DNA of 64,000 bases from Ampelocalamus luodianensis (taxonomy: Eukaryota; Streptophyta; Magnoliopsida; Poales; Poaceae). A program made the position numbers and the translations under genes. This document shows, one piece after another, positions 43,656-57,000 of this stretch. The stretch is taken from positions 42,662,342 through 42,726,341 of the forward strand of contig CM070619.1 of assembly GCA_036346255.1 (NCBI GenBank), given 5' to 3'. How positions within the stretch are numbered: the stretch's first letter is position 1; the number at the start of each line of letters is the position of its first letter. Under the pieces are notes generated by a model. The model saw nothing but the letters and a program-made list of their open reading frames with translations, was not told where the DNA came from and ran no database searches.

Positions 43656-46600
43656 TCATTCAAGGTCGTTCAATGTGTTGGAGTAGTGAAACTCTCCGTC
43701 GCGCACGATGATATCCGTCATGGAATGTGCGAGCTTCCTCGAACATCCGAGATCTCTCTCAACGAGTGAATCTAAATCTATATTGAAGCCCTCAGAGCTA
43801 GCAAGAGTAAAGTAGTAAGCATATATATTTAAATTTATAATTAGGAAATAATTATTATGTAGATTGACCAAACTCGGATCCTTCAACTTAGCACTCATGA
43901 GAATCGCATATGATGGCAAACGAGAATGCACATTCTTCTCGCTTTGTTTGGCACCGCAAAAATAGAATTACATATGTAGGTATAGTCGCTCGAGACGCAT
44001 TATTACTAAGTATGATATAAGATTATTGTGTTGTAGCACATACCAGAAATCGCGTCCTGTGATTAAATGTGGCATTTGTTCCCTTGTATAGCCCTCCCTC
44101 GGCAATATAGGAGATGAACGACCTATATGTTTCCAAAAGTTAACCTCGGCCATTTCAAACGAAGGAAGACTACAATAGAGTTATGTATGGAGGAAATGAG
44201 CACACTGCCGAGTACTCCTTGCACAAGGGTGAAATCGTGGCTTTTTTGACTTGGGAATCAAGGTATAGTACTGGTTCCTCTTGGTTTAATGACTAAAAGG
44301 ATCCATGGTGCCTACTCATGTATGTCGCTGAGTCATTAAACCTAAGTTCGTACGCGTATAAAGTACAAACGAAATTTGTACAAGAAGTAGTGAAGCACTT
44401 ACTCGTTGTAGGGCACCATTATGTAGTCCTTGTCGCTTTGAGCAAGCAATCCGTCGTTATGTATTTCTCGACGAGGATGCGCTCGCTAAGATGGTTTGCT
44501 CGTAGACCACGTGGGGTCGAGGAAACCCACCGTTGTTTCAATCGTCGGGCATTTTTAATCATGTATCTATACATAAGCAATGAGTTGTTATATTCGTATT
44601 ACGTGAATGTAGAACTTGATTGTGCGCACTTACAAAGGTCCAAAGATCGTAGAAGTGAGCCATCGAGGGCTTTGAGGTTGAATAGGTCGAATAAGTCGTC
44701 AAGTCCACGACGAAGGGGGCGGCCGTGGAGGAAATAGTCATCGTATTCGACGGTGATTCCATCGCACCCTTTCTCTTTGGTCTTGTGCAAGTACTAGGTA
44801 TGCAAACTCGACAACCTAATCCAAACAGAGGCTAACATCGCGGTGGTCGCCAATGGACTTCCAAAGAGTATTTCTTAGGGTTAGGAGGCTAAGCGCCTTA
44901 ATGTTCTTCGATTTCGATTTGTCCCGAACGACTTGCCCACTACGCTGCCTTCCGTGAGACGACTCGGAACCGCACGGCGGCACCCTTTTTTGTTCGTTCG
45001 TGTCTTCTCCACGGAACCGATGAGGCGGCTTCGAGGCGAAGGTTGAGGTGTAGTCATGGAGGGTCCTGTTGGAGAGGCATGGTCGTGTCGAGATGGTTGG
45101 GGTGGAGTCATCGAGGTTGAGGCGACCGCAGGTCTGCGATGTCCTTCTTGGGTCCTGTTGGAGAGGCATGGTCGTGTCGAGATGGTTGGGGTGGAGTCAT
45201 CAAAGCTTGAGGCAGCAATGCAGGGTCCAGGGTGATGTCCTTCTTGGGCCACTGGATAAAACTGTACACGGCATCCTCTAGTGTTCTGATGTCGTCGTTC
45301 GGGCGAATCTCCAGCGGGACGGCCCTAAAATTGTCATGTACCATGTCCACCTGGACCCTGGCGTAACCCTGGGCCACCTGGGCACCGTGCTGCACTATCC
45401 CTTCCTTGCATGGATACGCCACCCCTCACCCAGCCTCAATAGACATCCCAACCATCCTCACTTGGAGCGTGTAGTACGTCGGCTCCTACAAAACGATACG
45501 CAATTAGCTAAGGCGTCCTATAGGTCTATCTTTGGAGCATTCCAGATATGTACATTATCTTGATGTCGTCGATAGGTAATTGGACTTCATCATGTTCATA
45601 ATTTTGCGTGGATGCGACGCCATCTCGATGTTGAGGAGGACTGCTCCCAAAACAACGGGGCTGCTTGCATCGTTGAGGAGTAGAAGTTGATTCACTTGGT
45701 CCCGCAATCTTGCTATCTTTTCTTTAAATTTTGCAGAAGCACTGCTCTCTTCCTTCAAATTTTGTAATAAGCACATGTTCCAACTCGTGTCGTGACTTGG
45801 CCTTAGATCTCTTCCTCGCTCCTATACGTGCAGAGTCGCCCGGGAATCCATCCTCCAAGATACGTTAACCCCTTTGCCTCGCGTGCAGACCCGGTGCTCC
45901 TTGTTTCCCGCAGCCGTAGATAGTATATCCTTCTCCTCGCCTCGCTGGAAGGAGCTTTGAACATGCGAACTCAATTCTTGCTGCAAGAGGTCATCATGTT
46001 ATTATAGACATTATCAAGTTATGGACTTATTAACAACTAGGTAGTTCAAGACATATTTACCACACGGTTGGTTACATCCCTGCCTCGGGTTTGTGAAAGA
46101 GATTTCACCAAGACGTGATCGATGCCATCGCCTTAACCGTGAGAGAGCGCTCGTCGTGATCTCAAAGAAATGGCCTTGTTTTGTTTTCGCCTCCGCCGCC
46201 ATTGCGCGGTTTTACCCGCATACCCGCCGTGCCGAGTTTGTGGGGTGAGTGTTCGAGTGTCCGAGAGCCTTGTGCGTCGCACTTTCCTCAAGAAATTCGA
46301 CCGTCATCTTCATTTGCACAAAGGCGCCCCATATATCTCGCGACAAGAATTTATACGCCGTGAAGGGCGTTCGACCCGTGTTCATGTACTTCGTGACAAG
46401 CACGCTCTTGAAGGTCCTCCACGCCTTCCGATCGAGAGCAACGCCGCTGCTCCATGCGCACTGTGTCGCGTCGGGAAAGTGAACGATTTTAAAACTTCGT
46501 CCCACACCGCGTCTCGATCACCGACACGTTGTCCCACTCGGTGTGGTGATGGGGACCCGTTCCTTCCAAGTATCCCGCAGATGGTCCGAATCTCGCCGCT

Positions 46601-46760
46601 TGGGGGACTCACAGGATCCCATTGGCATTGACCTCGTGGACGGTCATTAGGCCTAGAGGAATTTTCGATGTTCCTCCGCCATCTTGGCGCACGCATTCAC
46701 TTTCTCTGAGATCCGACGATTCGCGACGCCGATGACGGCGGCGAAGATGGTGCGGACGCC
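43656..46760 (-). pseudogene. CACTA second gene: En/Spm plant transposase with Ulp1-like tail, decayed
   Basis: Read from right to left. At about 46650-46190 the sequence resembles the plant En/Spm transposase family (Transposase_24): LMTVHEVNANG, IRTICGILGRN, VWDEVLKSFTFP, AWRTFKSVLVTKYMNTG and LGTAG. About 45760-45560 is a coiled coil (KFKEKIARLRDQVNQL). About 45420-45240 is YARVQVDMVHDNFRAVPLEI with TLEDAVYSFIQWPK, a domain often at the C-terminal side of these proteins. About 44800-44400 shows VEYDDYF, LDDLFDLFNLKALD and DYIMVPYN, resembling the start of a Ulp1/C48 peptidase-like domain. 44220-43660 may be its remainder. Several frameshifts and stops break it. A promoter is visible at 47721. 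The peptidase assignment is the weakest part. Confidence 0.65.
45062..45200. repeat. ~48-bp segment duplicated with 91-bp spacing
   Basis: The segment starting gtcctgttggagaggcatgg and ending gggtggagtcatc occurs at about 45061 and 45152 inside the minus-strand gene. Confidence 0.8.
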
Positions 46761-47365
46761 ATGTCGCTTACTTGCTATCTATATATGCACGGCAATATGC
46801 TTAAGCTCTAACTCACCGATTCAAGCATTTACTCAACTTAACCGAAAATGATGCATGACGTAATATATAAAGAAGGATTGATGATAGTTTGTGCTCGTAT
46901 GAGAGTTGCAAAGAACAAGTCTTTGCCATCTCAATCCTATTATCTATACTCTTCATTAAATGAATATGATAGTATAAATTCAAACTGTGAGCTCTAAACA
47001 ATACTTTGCTTAATCACAAATGATCTCAATCATATCAAAATGATCTTAACTATCACATTCAATCTCGGTATAAGACAAAGTTTATCACAGAGCGAACTGT
47101 AAGAATCGAATAACTAGCATTCAACCGAAGTAACAAATTAACAAGATATCAAATTGATAAGAGTAAGTAATACAATAGAGCTCAAAAATGAACTAACTAT
47201 CACATTCAATCTCAGTATAAGACAAAGTTCATCACAGAGCATGTCAACAAAGCATCACCGTCAGTTCACATATTATCAAAGACTATCAAAGTCAATATAT
47301 CCACCGGGACAAATCGTAATATAGGAATACTCACAGATAGGTTCCCGCACAACAACTCACGGTGC
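46761..47365. other. Leader/intron region of minus-strand CACTA gene
   Basis: AT-rich non-coding sequence between the first coding exon and the GC-rich leader. A ~49-bp segment (taactatcacattcaatctc, then gtataagacaaagtt) is repeated at about 47048 and 47204. Confidence 0.5.
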
Positions 47366-47560
47366 AAGGAGGAGGTCGGTGCAGGGGAGGGGGCCGACGC
47401 GGGGAGGAGGGAGGCGTGGGGAGGAGGGAGGCGCGGGGAGGAGGCCGGTGCAGGGGAGGAGGCCGACACGGGGAGGAGGACGACGCGGGGAGGAGGCCTG
47501 TGCAGAGGGAGGAGGCCGACACGGGGAGGAGGCCGACACGGGGAGGAGGCCGCGCGTCGA
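47366..47560. repeat. GGGGAGGAGG-type minisatellite
   Basis: Tandem purine-rich units of the form ggggaggaggccgacac with variable linkers. On the minus strand it would be a Pro/Ser-rich stretch or, more likely given the promoter at 47721, a C-rich 5' leader of the minus-strand gene. Confidence 0.75.
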
Positions 47561-47720
47561 GGCGGAGGCAGCGTCGTCGATGTCGGGGCGGTGGCGTCGG
47601 GTCTTACGGCCGGGGAGGTGAATGGGCGAACCCTAGAGGAGCCGACAGAGCGCGCGAGAGCCTAAGTGGCGCGGGAGAGGAAGTGACGAGTAAAGAGCAA
47701 AACCCAAGCGGTGCGCCTCC

Positions 47721-47727
47721 TTATAAA
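47721..47727 (-). promoter_or_regulatory. TATA box of minus-strand CACTA gene
   Basis: The minus strand reads tttttataagg, followed by a leader typical of transposase genes. It lies 12-18 bp from the central repeat array. Confidence 0.55.
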
Positions 47728-47738
47728 AAAGGATATCA

Positions 47739-47996
47739 TAGACGGCTCTATTAAAGAACCGTCTGTGATAAGATATCACAGACGGTTATATTAACGAACC
47801 GTCTGTGATATTACCATATTACCATATCACAGACGGTTCTTTAATAGAGCCGTATGTGATATGGTAATATCACAGATGGTTATTTAATAGAGCCGTCTGT
47901 GATATGGTAATATCACAGACGGTTCTTTAATATAACCGTCTGTGATATCTTATCACAGACGGTTCTTTAATAGAGCCGCTCGTGATATGCCTTTCA
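47739..47996. repeat. Central palindromic ACGGTT array
   Basis: Successive hairpin units (acggctctattaaagaaccg, then tgtgataagatatcaca, and so on) fill 258 bp. The left and right halves are themselves inverted copies over about 120 bp, centred near the duplicated ttaccatat at about 47810-47825. It separates two divergent TATA boxes (47721 minus, 48064 plus). Confidence 0.9.
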
Positions 47997-48063
47997 ATCC
48001 CTTCTCTCCCGCGCAAGTGTCTCTTCATCTCTTCGTCTCTCGCTCCAGCTTTACTACTTCTTT

Positions 48064-48073
48064 TATATAAATA
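48064..48073 (+). promoter_or_regulatory. TATA box of small coiled-coil gene
   Basis: The sequence tatataaata lies 67 bp upstream of the ATG at 48140. The preceding ctctcccgcgcaagtgtctcttcatctc stretch is shared with the F-box promoter region, where it lies in the opposite orientation near 63030. Confidence 0.6.
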
Positions 48074-48139
48074 GACAACCCTTATCAAAGGGATTTCTCA
48101 CGAACCTCCTTAATCATCCCCTCTCTCCACAAATTCCAA

Positions 48140-48640
48140 ATGGCTTCCTGTCTCGCCCCGGCTGTACTGGCCTACATTTTGGTTGTGTACTCGCACCTCT
48201 CTAGTCGCAACTTGGCCCAAGCTGCGAACAAGGCGTCCGTTCGTAATGCAATCCGTTGTAGACCCTCCCATCTACCGGAGACCATAACGGCGATCATCGG
48301 TCAATTGGAGCTCCTCCTCCAACAGACCAGTGCGAGGCTCTCCAACATCCGGCGAGTAAACCTCGTCGTGGAGATTGTCCGATAGAACTATTTGGTCCGC
48401 ACCGAGGATGCAGCCCAGAGAGTCGAGGACAACCTCAACATTGCAGGAGAGCGGGTCCGCCTAGCCGAGACTGTGGAGACCAAGGTTGATGGCCTCTGGG
48501 CTATATGAGACTTGATTACGGAGTCCGAACATCTACAAGAGGAAATTGAGCGTGCAAGGTCACAGGTGGAGGCGTTTGGTGAGACAACACGATCCCACCC
48601 CACCGGCCGACGAGAAGGCGTACGAAGATTTGAAGACTAA
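48140..48640 (+). pseudogene. Small coiled-coil protein gene of CACTA, two in-frame stops
   Basis: The ATG at 48140 opens an N-terminal hydrophobic stretch (AVLAYILVVYSHL, residues about 8-20), then a helical region (AIIGQLELLLQQTSARLSNI). In-frame stops occur at 48383-48385 and near 48506. The frame resumes between them with NLNIAGERVRLAETVETKV and ends with EHLQEEIERARSQVEAFGE before a stop at 48638-48640. Without the stops it would be about 166 codons, with a possible signal anchor and coiled coil. It lies between two ACGGTT arrays with its own TATA box, so it behaves as a regular CACTA transcription unit. I do not recognise a family. Function unknown. Confidence 0.55.
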
Positions 48641-48815
48641 GATAGGATCGCTCATCCTTTTTTTTATCGTTTGTGATGTAAAAACAATATGGCCAGTCTA
48701 TTGTCTGTGATGTAAAAAATAATATGGTCTTTTTTATCGTTTGTGATGATATGGTCTATTTATTACTAGGCAATTCATTTTAGTAATTATTTACGCATAT
48801 ACATTCTCCGTATGC

Positions 48816-49105
48816 TATCACAGACGGTTCAATGAAGAACCATCTGTGATAATATCCTCATCACAGATGGTTCCATGAAAAGCCGTCTGTGTTGAACTTA
48901 TACAGACGGTTCATAAGAAGAATCATCTGTGATGTGAGTATATCACAGACGGTTATACTTATGAACCGTTTGTGATATGGAGGATATCGCCCAGCGGTTC
49001 AACATGGAGCCGTCAGAGAAAGTTCAACACGCACGGTTAGTTAGAGGAACCGTCATGATATATTCACATCACGCACGGTTGAGAATAAGAACCGCTCGTG
49101 ATATG
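48816..49105. repeat. Third ACGGTT array, upstream of TNP2 gene
   Basis: Hairpin units (tatcacagacggttc, then gaaccatctgtgat, and so on) of the same type as the terminal arrays. A TATA box (49111) follows directly. Confidence 0.85.
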
Positions 49106-49110
49106 ACACC

Positions 49111-49118
49111 TATAAATA
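49111..49118 (+). promoter_or_regulatory. TATA box of TNP2 gene
   Basis: The sequence tataaata lies 6 bp after the third array and about 500 bp upstream of the first TNP2-like codons, leaving room for a 5' leader with intron. Confidence 0.5.
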
Positions 49119-51578
49119 TCAAGACCGATTGCACTCCCATGCCTTAGCGCCCGATCTATTCTTTGGAATAGAGAAGCTTTGCTCTGTGTTGGTCAGAGGA
49201 GGCTTGTTTATTTTGCTTGCCTTGTTCTTGGTTGTGGGTTGCCCTAGCAACTTATGGCTATTTGGCTTACATGCTTGCTTTGTGAGGCTTGACTTTGGTG
49301 GTAGCTCTCGGTTTGGGTGTTGTGAATGAGTGTTTATTTGTTTCGGCAAAGGTGTTTTGTGAGTGGGATAAGCTTATGGGGAGGTGCATTTGATCGTGGC
49401 TCTTCTCTTGTCCTGCCCACTTAAGTCTCACATTGCATCGTGGCTCAAGGAGAAGAGGACAAGTGAGGAATCTCACGGGATATTTCAATTTTCGTCGTGA
49501 GCTCCGAGGGTAACGATCTTTAACTCTTTATATTTGCTCTAGGTTTATCTTTAATCGATTTTAGTGTATTTGGTTAATAGGAGGAGTAACGTATTTGCAG
49601 GTTTATTAATATAATTTAACACTACTAATTATTACGTATGAGCGTAGATGGACCAAAATCGATGTACGGCGTAACCGTGTGAGTGAAGAGTACATTAATG
49701 GTGTGATTGCTTTTAAAAGAGCCGCGAGCGGGATATGTTGAATAAGGGATAGAATTTATGTACCGTCCATGCATTGATTGCGTAATCAAGATTTTTAACA
49801 ACCCGCAGCATCGTAGGGCACTTGATTCAAGGGGTTTCAAAAAGGGTATACATGTTGGACCAACACGGTGAAGAGCGATTATACAGAAGTTAATAATGAC
49901 GACATCGCCGAGGAAGTTAATAATGATGACATCGCCGAGGAAGTCAACGATATGCGGATGTGGACGTGTTTTTGATGATGATAGGTCGACGATGACAATC
50001 GGATCGATGCTACGCGATGCGTATGAAACTACAGTGAGAGAGGGTTTTGTAAATTCGAGTGCTTAATGGAGGACTCGGGGAAACCTTTGTTCCCTGGCTG
50101 CAAGCCGGAATACACAAGGTTGTCATCCGTACTTGAACTACTGAAATTGAAGGCGAGCAATGGTTGGTCCGACAAGAGTTTCACGGCATTGTTAGGTCTC
50201 CTAGCGGACATTCTTCCGGAGGGAAACGTGTTGCCCAGCACCACCTACCAAGCCAAGAAGGTTCTTTGTCCATTGGGAATGGAAGTAAAAACAATACATG
50301 CATGTCCGAACGATTGTATCCTCAGATCGTAAAGAGTATGCAGACTTGCATGTATGTCCGTGTGCAAAGCATCCGATACAAGCGTAAGAATATCGCTAAG
50401 GTGAAGCAAGGACCTCCTGCTAAGGTTTTGTGGTATCTCGCTGTGATCCCACGCTTGAAGCGTTTATTTGCGAACCAAAAGGAGGCAAGATTGTTGCGTT
50501 GGCACTCTGAGGAGCGTAAGAAAGATGGAAAGTCGAGACACCTGCTGATTACGCGATGGAGAAACTTCGATCGGACCTTCAAAGAGTTCGTGAGAAACCG
50601 AGGAACATAAGGTTAGGGTTGAGTATGATGGAATGAATCCTTTCAGAACATGAGCACCGACATAGCACCTGGCCCGTGAATCTATGTATGTACAACCTTC
50701 CTCCTTGACTGTGTATGAAGCGAAAGTACATTTTGATGTCACTACTTATCCAAGGGCCGAAGCAACCTGGGAATGATATTGATGTGTACCTAGCACCATT
50801 ACTGGATGATCTTGTGACACTGTGGAACGAAGGGGTACAAGTATGGGATGCGTACAAACGAGAGAACTTCTCTTTACGCGCCATGTTGTTCTGCACTATC
50901 AATGATTTTCCTACCCTTGGTAACCTGTCGGGCTTCAGTACGAAAGGAGCCAAAGCCTGTCCGCACTGCTTAGATGCTACGGAGAGTGTATGGCTGAACA
51001 ACTCACGCAAAACTGTGTATATGCGTCACCGTAGGTTCCTTCCCAGGAGTCACCCATACCGCAAGATGAAGAAACAATTCGACGGAAATAAGGAGGACAG
51101 TTCAGCTCCAAGGGCTTTTAGAGGGAAAGAGGTCTATGATATGGTTAAGGATATCGATGTTGTGCTTGGGAAGGGACGTAAATTAAAAATCATCAGAAGA
51201 ACATCTGGAAGAAGCGGTCAATTTTTTGGGACTTGCCTTATTGGGAGCACTTAGAAGTTCGTCACTTCATCGACGTCATGCACGTGGAGAAGAATGTATG
51301 TGAAAGCTTGATTGGTCTCTTACTGAACATTAGTGGCAAAACAAAGGATGGTGTTAACGCACGACGTGACTTGGTTGATATGAACATAAGGACCGAGTTA
51401 GCACCAAAAGAGACCGATAAAGGACGAACATACCTTCCACCAGCTTGCTACACTATGTCCAAGGCCGAGAGAAATGAATTGTGCCAAAGTTTGCATGGTG
51501 TCAAAGTCCCGTCTGATTACTCCGCTAACATTAAGAAACTTATTTCTATGCAAGATTTGAAATTAATTGGTATGAAGT

Positions 51579-54050
51579 TGTAACACCCCAACTCACAACG
51601 AGCCTGGAATGCTACTGGAATTAAAATTAAACTAAAACTTGATACCAATTTTTGGCATAACCTCCTTTGTATAGTCAACTATACCGAGGCTCTAACAAAT
51701 AATCATGGCAATTAGCAATAAACTCCATATTCAAGTTCATTCAAACATGCAAGATAATCTATTAAACATAACCAAAATTTGCTATTCTCATTATTACAAT
51801 TAATCTGAATCTCAAAAACCATCCATAAGTAATTCTTAAGGTTGAGTGGTAGTGCGTGCATCCAAACATCTACTCCCTCCCATGCATGCCGATCTTGCCA
51901 GTTGTACCTAAAACATATCAAAACAAGAGTGAGCCCAAAGACGCAGCAAGTATCAACAAGGCTAAAGCTAAACTCACAGTCATAGCATCAATATACCAAA
52001 GTAAACATTACACTAAACATATCCTTCATGCTTATGTAATGCGACCATGCAATGCACCTTTTGAACTTTATCTCTTTTTCGTATTTTACCGGTAATGCGG
52101 GGTATACATCTGTCGATGGATACCCTTGCCTGTGCCCTCTGGCACAGGGACCAAGAACCTATACACCACTTGTATAGGGACCTTTGCCCATCATCTTAAT
52201 GATGGGGACCTCTTTACTCATTGCCCACATTCCACGAATGTGGGGACCTTAAGCCCGCCATCTACATGACGGGGACCTCGATCATGCATAGTCACCACGT
52301 GACCAATCCTCCAATATGATTGCATGATGCACATGAACAAAACTTTAAAACATCATACATATGGATTCACAACAACGACATGCATGAATAAACTTATTCA
52401 TACTTCAAGCATTCCTCATCAATGACATTCTTAGCATTCTAGTATCCATGAATAGCACATATATTCATAATACTAGCAAACATGAACAATCCTTCATGAA
52501 TAACAATTAATCATAACTCAAGTGTTCACCATCCTTAAACATACATATCACACTATAAAGCATGCATTGTTATTACGCATCAAAGTACTAGCACCCTATA
52601 TCAAACATTCATCATTATTCTCTCAATCGAGTACTTGCATTCACCAAGATAAATTGGAACTCATCACAATAACATCCATGCATGGCTATTACGAGTAAAA
52701 CACAAATACTCTCAGCATAAAAACATAGTTATGCTATAACCCGAATACTTGCCTCAACCGTGCGAGAACGGTGGACGCGAAGAGGGCGCTACCCCTGGGA
52801 TCACGCTCCCACCTGAACATAAAGATAACCCCAATCGAAGACCAACATACTGGACCAAAAATCATAAATAACAACACAAATTAACTTGCTAAACTCCCAA
52901 GTGTTTCCAATCTTCCGATTTCTAGCGATGGATTTGGTGTTCACTACGGACAGTCAACTTCTAAAATACATAACTTTCTGCTCAGGGGTCCAATTAAGAT
53001 GTTCTCAGACTTTCTGGAAAGGCAACTAAATTCTCCAAATAAACTTAGTTGGGGAGCCATTTTGATTCTGCCAAATACTACCTCTACCAAGCCAAACTAC
53101 AGAACATCAAAATTCACGTCGGGTTCTCTGGACAGTACACTAAAACATCCATAACTTTTTCTACGAACGTGCAAATCTTGTGTTCTTTAACTCTATGAAA
53201 AGGTATAGAAATTACCCACATTTTTTGTTATATTGAGGTCCTCTGATTTCGACCGTAACTAGCAGATTCATCCCATTTTCTACAGACTGTTCAAAACTGA
53301 CAGATTAACAGAGAAGCGATACTAAAAAATTCATAACTTCCTGACCATTAATCGGATTTGGGTGATCTTGGTGGCCACTGAAAGCTAAGAACAAAATCTA
53401 CATATCTCTAGGAGACCAAACCTCCTAATTAGGCCGCTAAACACATGAAACTGGCCGCGCAACATTCTGGACAGAATTGATTATCTACCCGCAGCAATTT
53501 GATCTAATCAATTCTAAGCAATTTCGCATCTACTACCAATCAAAAGATGAAGATCGACATCCGTTACCCTTGAAGAACCTGATGAGCACCATGAACACAC
53601 GCCTACGAACACTCCCCTTCCTTTCACCCTTCTTCTTTTCTTCTTCTTGACCGATCTACCTCCCGAGCGTTCCTCCTTCTTTAATCTCGACACCGTAGCG
53701 GGAGCCCTTCCTTGACCGGCAGCAGGGATGAACACCATGGGAGGAGGCGATAGGGCAGGAGAAGGTGGCCAAGGGGGAGAGGAGCAAGGTGGCGGCCACA
53801 AGTGGGGAGGAGGGGAAAATGGGAGGGGCGGCTAGGGTTTGGGGAGGGTGGCGCCTCCCCCCCTTGGCCGGCCACCACAAGGCCAAATGGGCCTAGGCCC
53901 AGGCCCAAGTTGTCCCACTTTAGCAGAAAAACCCCTCTCAAAACAACGCTAAACTATTTAATATTTGGTCCCTTTCTGTTTGATTAATCTCTCCCGATTA
54001 AATATTCTCTTCCCGAATACATCCTTTTGAATATTTTTTGGGGTATTACA
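51579..54050 (-). repeat. 3' LTR (minus orientation) of family-B element
   Basis: On the minus strand it starts TGTAATACCCC and ends gagttggggtgttaca. Confidence 0.9.
52080..52305 (-). repeat. Hairpin array in family-B LTR (second copy)
   Basis: Same order of short palindromes as at 26088-26316, in reverse. The stem near 52137-52149 is CCTGTGCC/GGCACAGG on the minus strand. Confidence 0.88.
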
Positions 54051-54063
54051 TTCTACCCCCTTT
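54051..54063 (-). other. Polypurine tract (minus strand)
   Basis: The minus strand reads aaagggggtagaa directly before the LTR start. Confidence 0.85.
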
Positions 54064-57000
54064 AAACAGAATTCGACCCCGAATTCTACCTGTCATCTAC
54101 TCGAGAAACAACAACAACCACAACTAGAAAATTAAAAACCAACAAGATGTACCCGACGTGAACAACTTTGGTTAAAGCTCGATCAGCGAGACTACTTCCC
54201 AAGTCTCTTCTCGTTCAGACCGACATGACCAAAACACCATAACGTATACCCATGTCTACCTCAACACTCTCTCTGACCTCTCCAGTACAAGTATCGGACG
54301 AGACTTGAATGTGAGATATTGCTCGGTGGTCGACGGCGTTAACAAAACCTCAAACTCTGGATCTCCCAGGTACTCACTCACACCAGAACAGACCAAGATG
54401 TTACGTACTCCGCGCACGGACTCGAGACGCACTGGCGATACACCAACTAGCTTAAAACAACCCAATGTACCTTGGGGCAACCCTTCCCAGTGGTACCGAA
54501 CCACGCAGCAAGCGCAGAGAACACTGAACCCTTATTCCACCTCTCAATCGGACTTTTTCACTCAAACAAAGATCACCTCCTTTAACGAGAAACACACAAT
54601 AGAACTCGCTTTAAAACACACTCTTTTACCGACATAGCCCAACTGAATATGAAGGACTCTCATCGCAACCAAATGTTACCAACTCGGTACTAAAAGAAGT
54701 CTAATCCAGAAACAAGGATTTATCACGAAAATCTTTCCACCATCAAATTAGAGATTTTGCAAATAAACACCACGTCCGCCAAAAGAGAAAACACTCGAAT
54801 AACCAAATCCATCATTTCTTTTATTCTTTCTGAACTGATAAGTACCACATATACCAACACAAAGTCAAGCCCAATTTGCGAAAGACATCCATCATAAACT
54901 CATAGCTCATACAAGAATCAAGAGAGCGTTTAAGATGCGAGGAAATAATTTTTCTCAATTTCTCCTTTAGAAATAAAATTTCTTTCAACCTTTTGGAATC
55001 CCGATTCATCGCATAACACACTAACCCATCTCTCTTAACTTGGCATTCTTAATGCTAAGCACAAACGAAATACATCAACCACACCTCAGAGAGAGGCTCT
55101 ATCGACCCTACGTAAACAATACTCTAGTCAACTCCTCTACCGAATGAATTACTCGATAGATAACTTCGATGCATCCCAAAATGGATCTTCACACGTAATC
55201 ATGTTACCTCAGTCCTTAAGAATGAACATCTCAAATTCTCATCACATATTCTCATGTATTTCACCAATAGATTTCTATCAAAGATCATCCTACTATTCGA
55301 AATCCATCATTATTATTATTTGGGCGATCAAAGTCCTAGCATAACAATGTAAATCCCAAATTTAACCTCTAAGACTCTTGCAACGAAATTCTCATATAAA
55401 AGATAGGGAAATCCCCAAATTAAATCCCTAAAATTCCACAATTCTACATACTCACTCATTAACATTATCATAAAATATTTTTTCTTGACAGTTTACCTTT
55501 ACAAAGATTATAACTCTCAGAAGGTTACTCATTTAAAGCCAAATCACTCTTGACATTACTCAACATTTTCTATTACCTCATTAATGGACATGACGATTCG
55601 ATTACTTTGTAATCCCACTCTCATTAAACCACATCATCAAGTATAACCATGCACAACCTCGCAATACTACCAAATTGCGATACTCTATAAAATTGATCAA
55701 GATTTCCATACTTTCGGTAATTCTAATGTTCCACCCGAAGTGAACAAAAGATCTTGGATCACAATCACTATAGGTTCTACTAGCTGTAACAATGCAATCA
55801 GTTTAACCTCATAAGGCAATCTTCCGTTGAGATAGACTTCTCTCCAAGGACTATATTACGAAATTATTTCATCCTCTAATGCTCATCGAATAACTTACAA
55901 CTTAAAGTTTCACAACTACAATTATTAAACGCCTCAAAAGACTGTGTGAAACGAATAGGTTGATTCTTTCTCAAAAGACAGAGCGAAAGGAATCAATTTT
56001 TTTTTATCAACTAGGAAAACATGTGCCACCGTAGTGAACACAAGACCAAGGAAAACTGTCACTTAGGCTAAGTACTCGGAAAATATAAGGGAAAAATCAA
56101 CAGTTGAGGGCTCAAGCCCTACTGAAAGCGAATACCAAACCACAAATGAGAAAAAGGTAATGCCCTTTGAAAATTGATAACTCAAATAGAACAACTGCAT
56201 AAGATTTAAGCACTCTCAAATAAATTGCAAGATGTGAAACGTGACTTGAATCTCAATTTCTTATACTTCACTCCTTCCTTTAACAAGGACGGTTATTTTC
56301 TGTGATTACTACATCACTTTGCCAGCTAAAACAAGATAAACTCTTAAGACCAAATCATAGGAACCACTTAAGAACCAATAAAACCCTTCAACATGTCACT
56401 TTTTTTTTCAAAGCAACTCAATCACCACTCACACAAGTCACAATCTCTTGCAGATAATCTTACTAACATCAAGATTAATACACTCTGAACACGAATCTTT
56501 ATCATCAAATATTTCATTAAAAGCCCCCAAAGTTTCACCGAGTTGTTTCATAGTACTTTTCATCCCATCTTCAAAACGAGAGTATACCAAAACCATACAA
56601 CATCACTACATCAACCTCTTAAGTTTAGAAGGGGTCTACTACCCAATTGAAAAGCTCCTACCAAAACCCTTTCATCAAGGACTTAGTATCATCCGATTAT
56701 TTCACAATCATGTGGGCATAAGCCACCTATTATATCATATCAGTTCAACTTTTAGCGATGCTCATCATCAAACTTCAACACACAACAGTTATATGACAAC
56801 CATTGTTGTTATCAACTGGCTTCATTATGAAATCTAGTTACTACCTACTTTCCTTCCCAAATCACTTGGATATAACAAACACATATTCAACTGTTCCTCC
56901 TCATATTTGGATTTCGGCAAAAACACACTAAAACTTCAAAAATCGAAATCTTCTATCGATTAAAAGTCTCAATAACATTACAACGTGTCATTCTATATAG

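Noticed and set aside
47266..47539. Pro/Ser-rich minus-strand ORFs as a protein
   Set aside because: They result from the GGGGAGGAGG minisatellite and overlap in several frames. A C-rich leader of the minus-strand gene is more likely.
43103..49105. Regularly spaced repeats reminiscent of a CRISPR array
   Set aside because: The units are palindromic ACGGTT hairpins of a CACTA transposon in a eukaryotic context, with no unique spacers and no cas genes.
47700..49110. A separate CACTA element nested in the larger one
   Set aside because: Two ACGGTT arrays flank this segment, but no CACTA termini or 3-bp duplications are visible at either side. Internal promoter modules explain it better.
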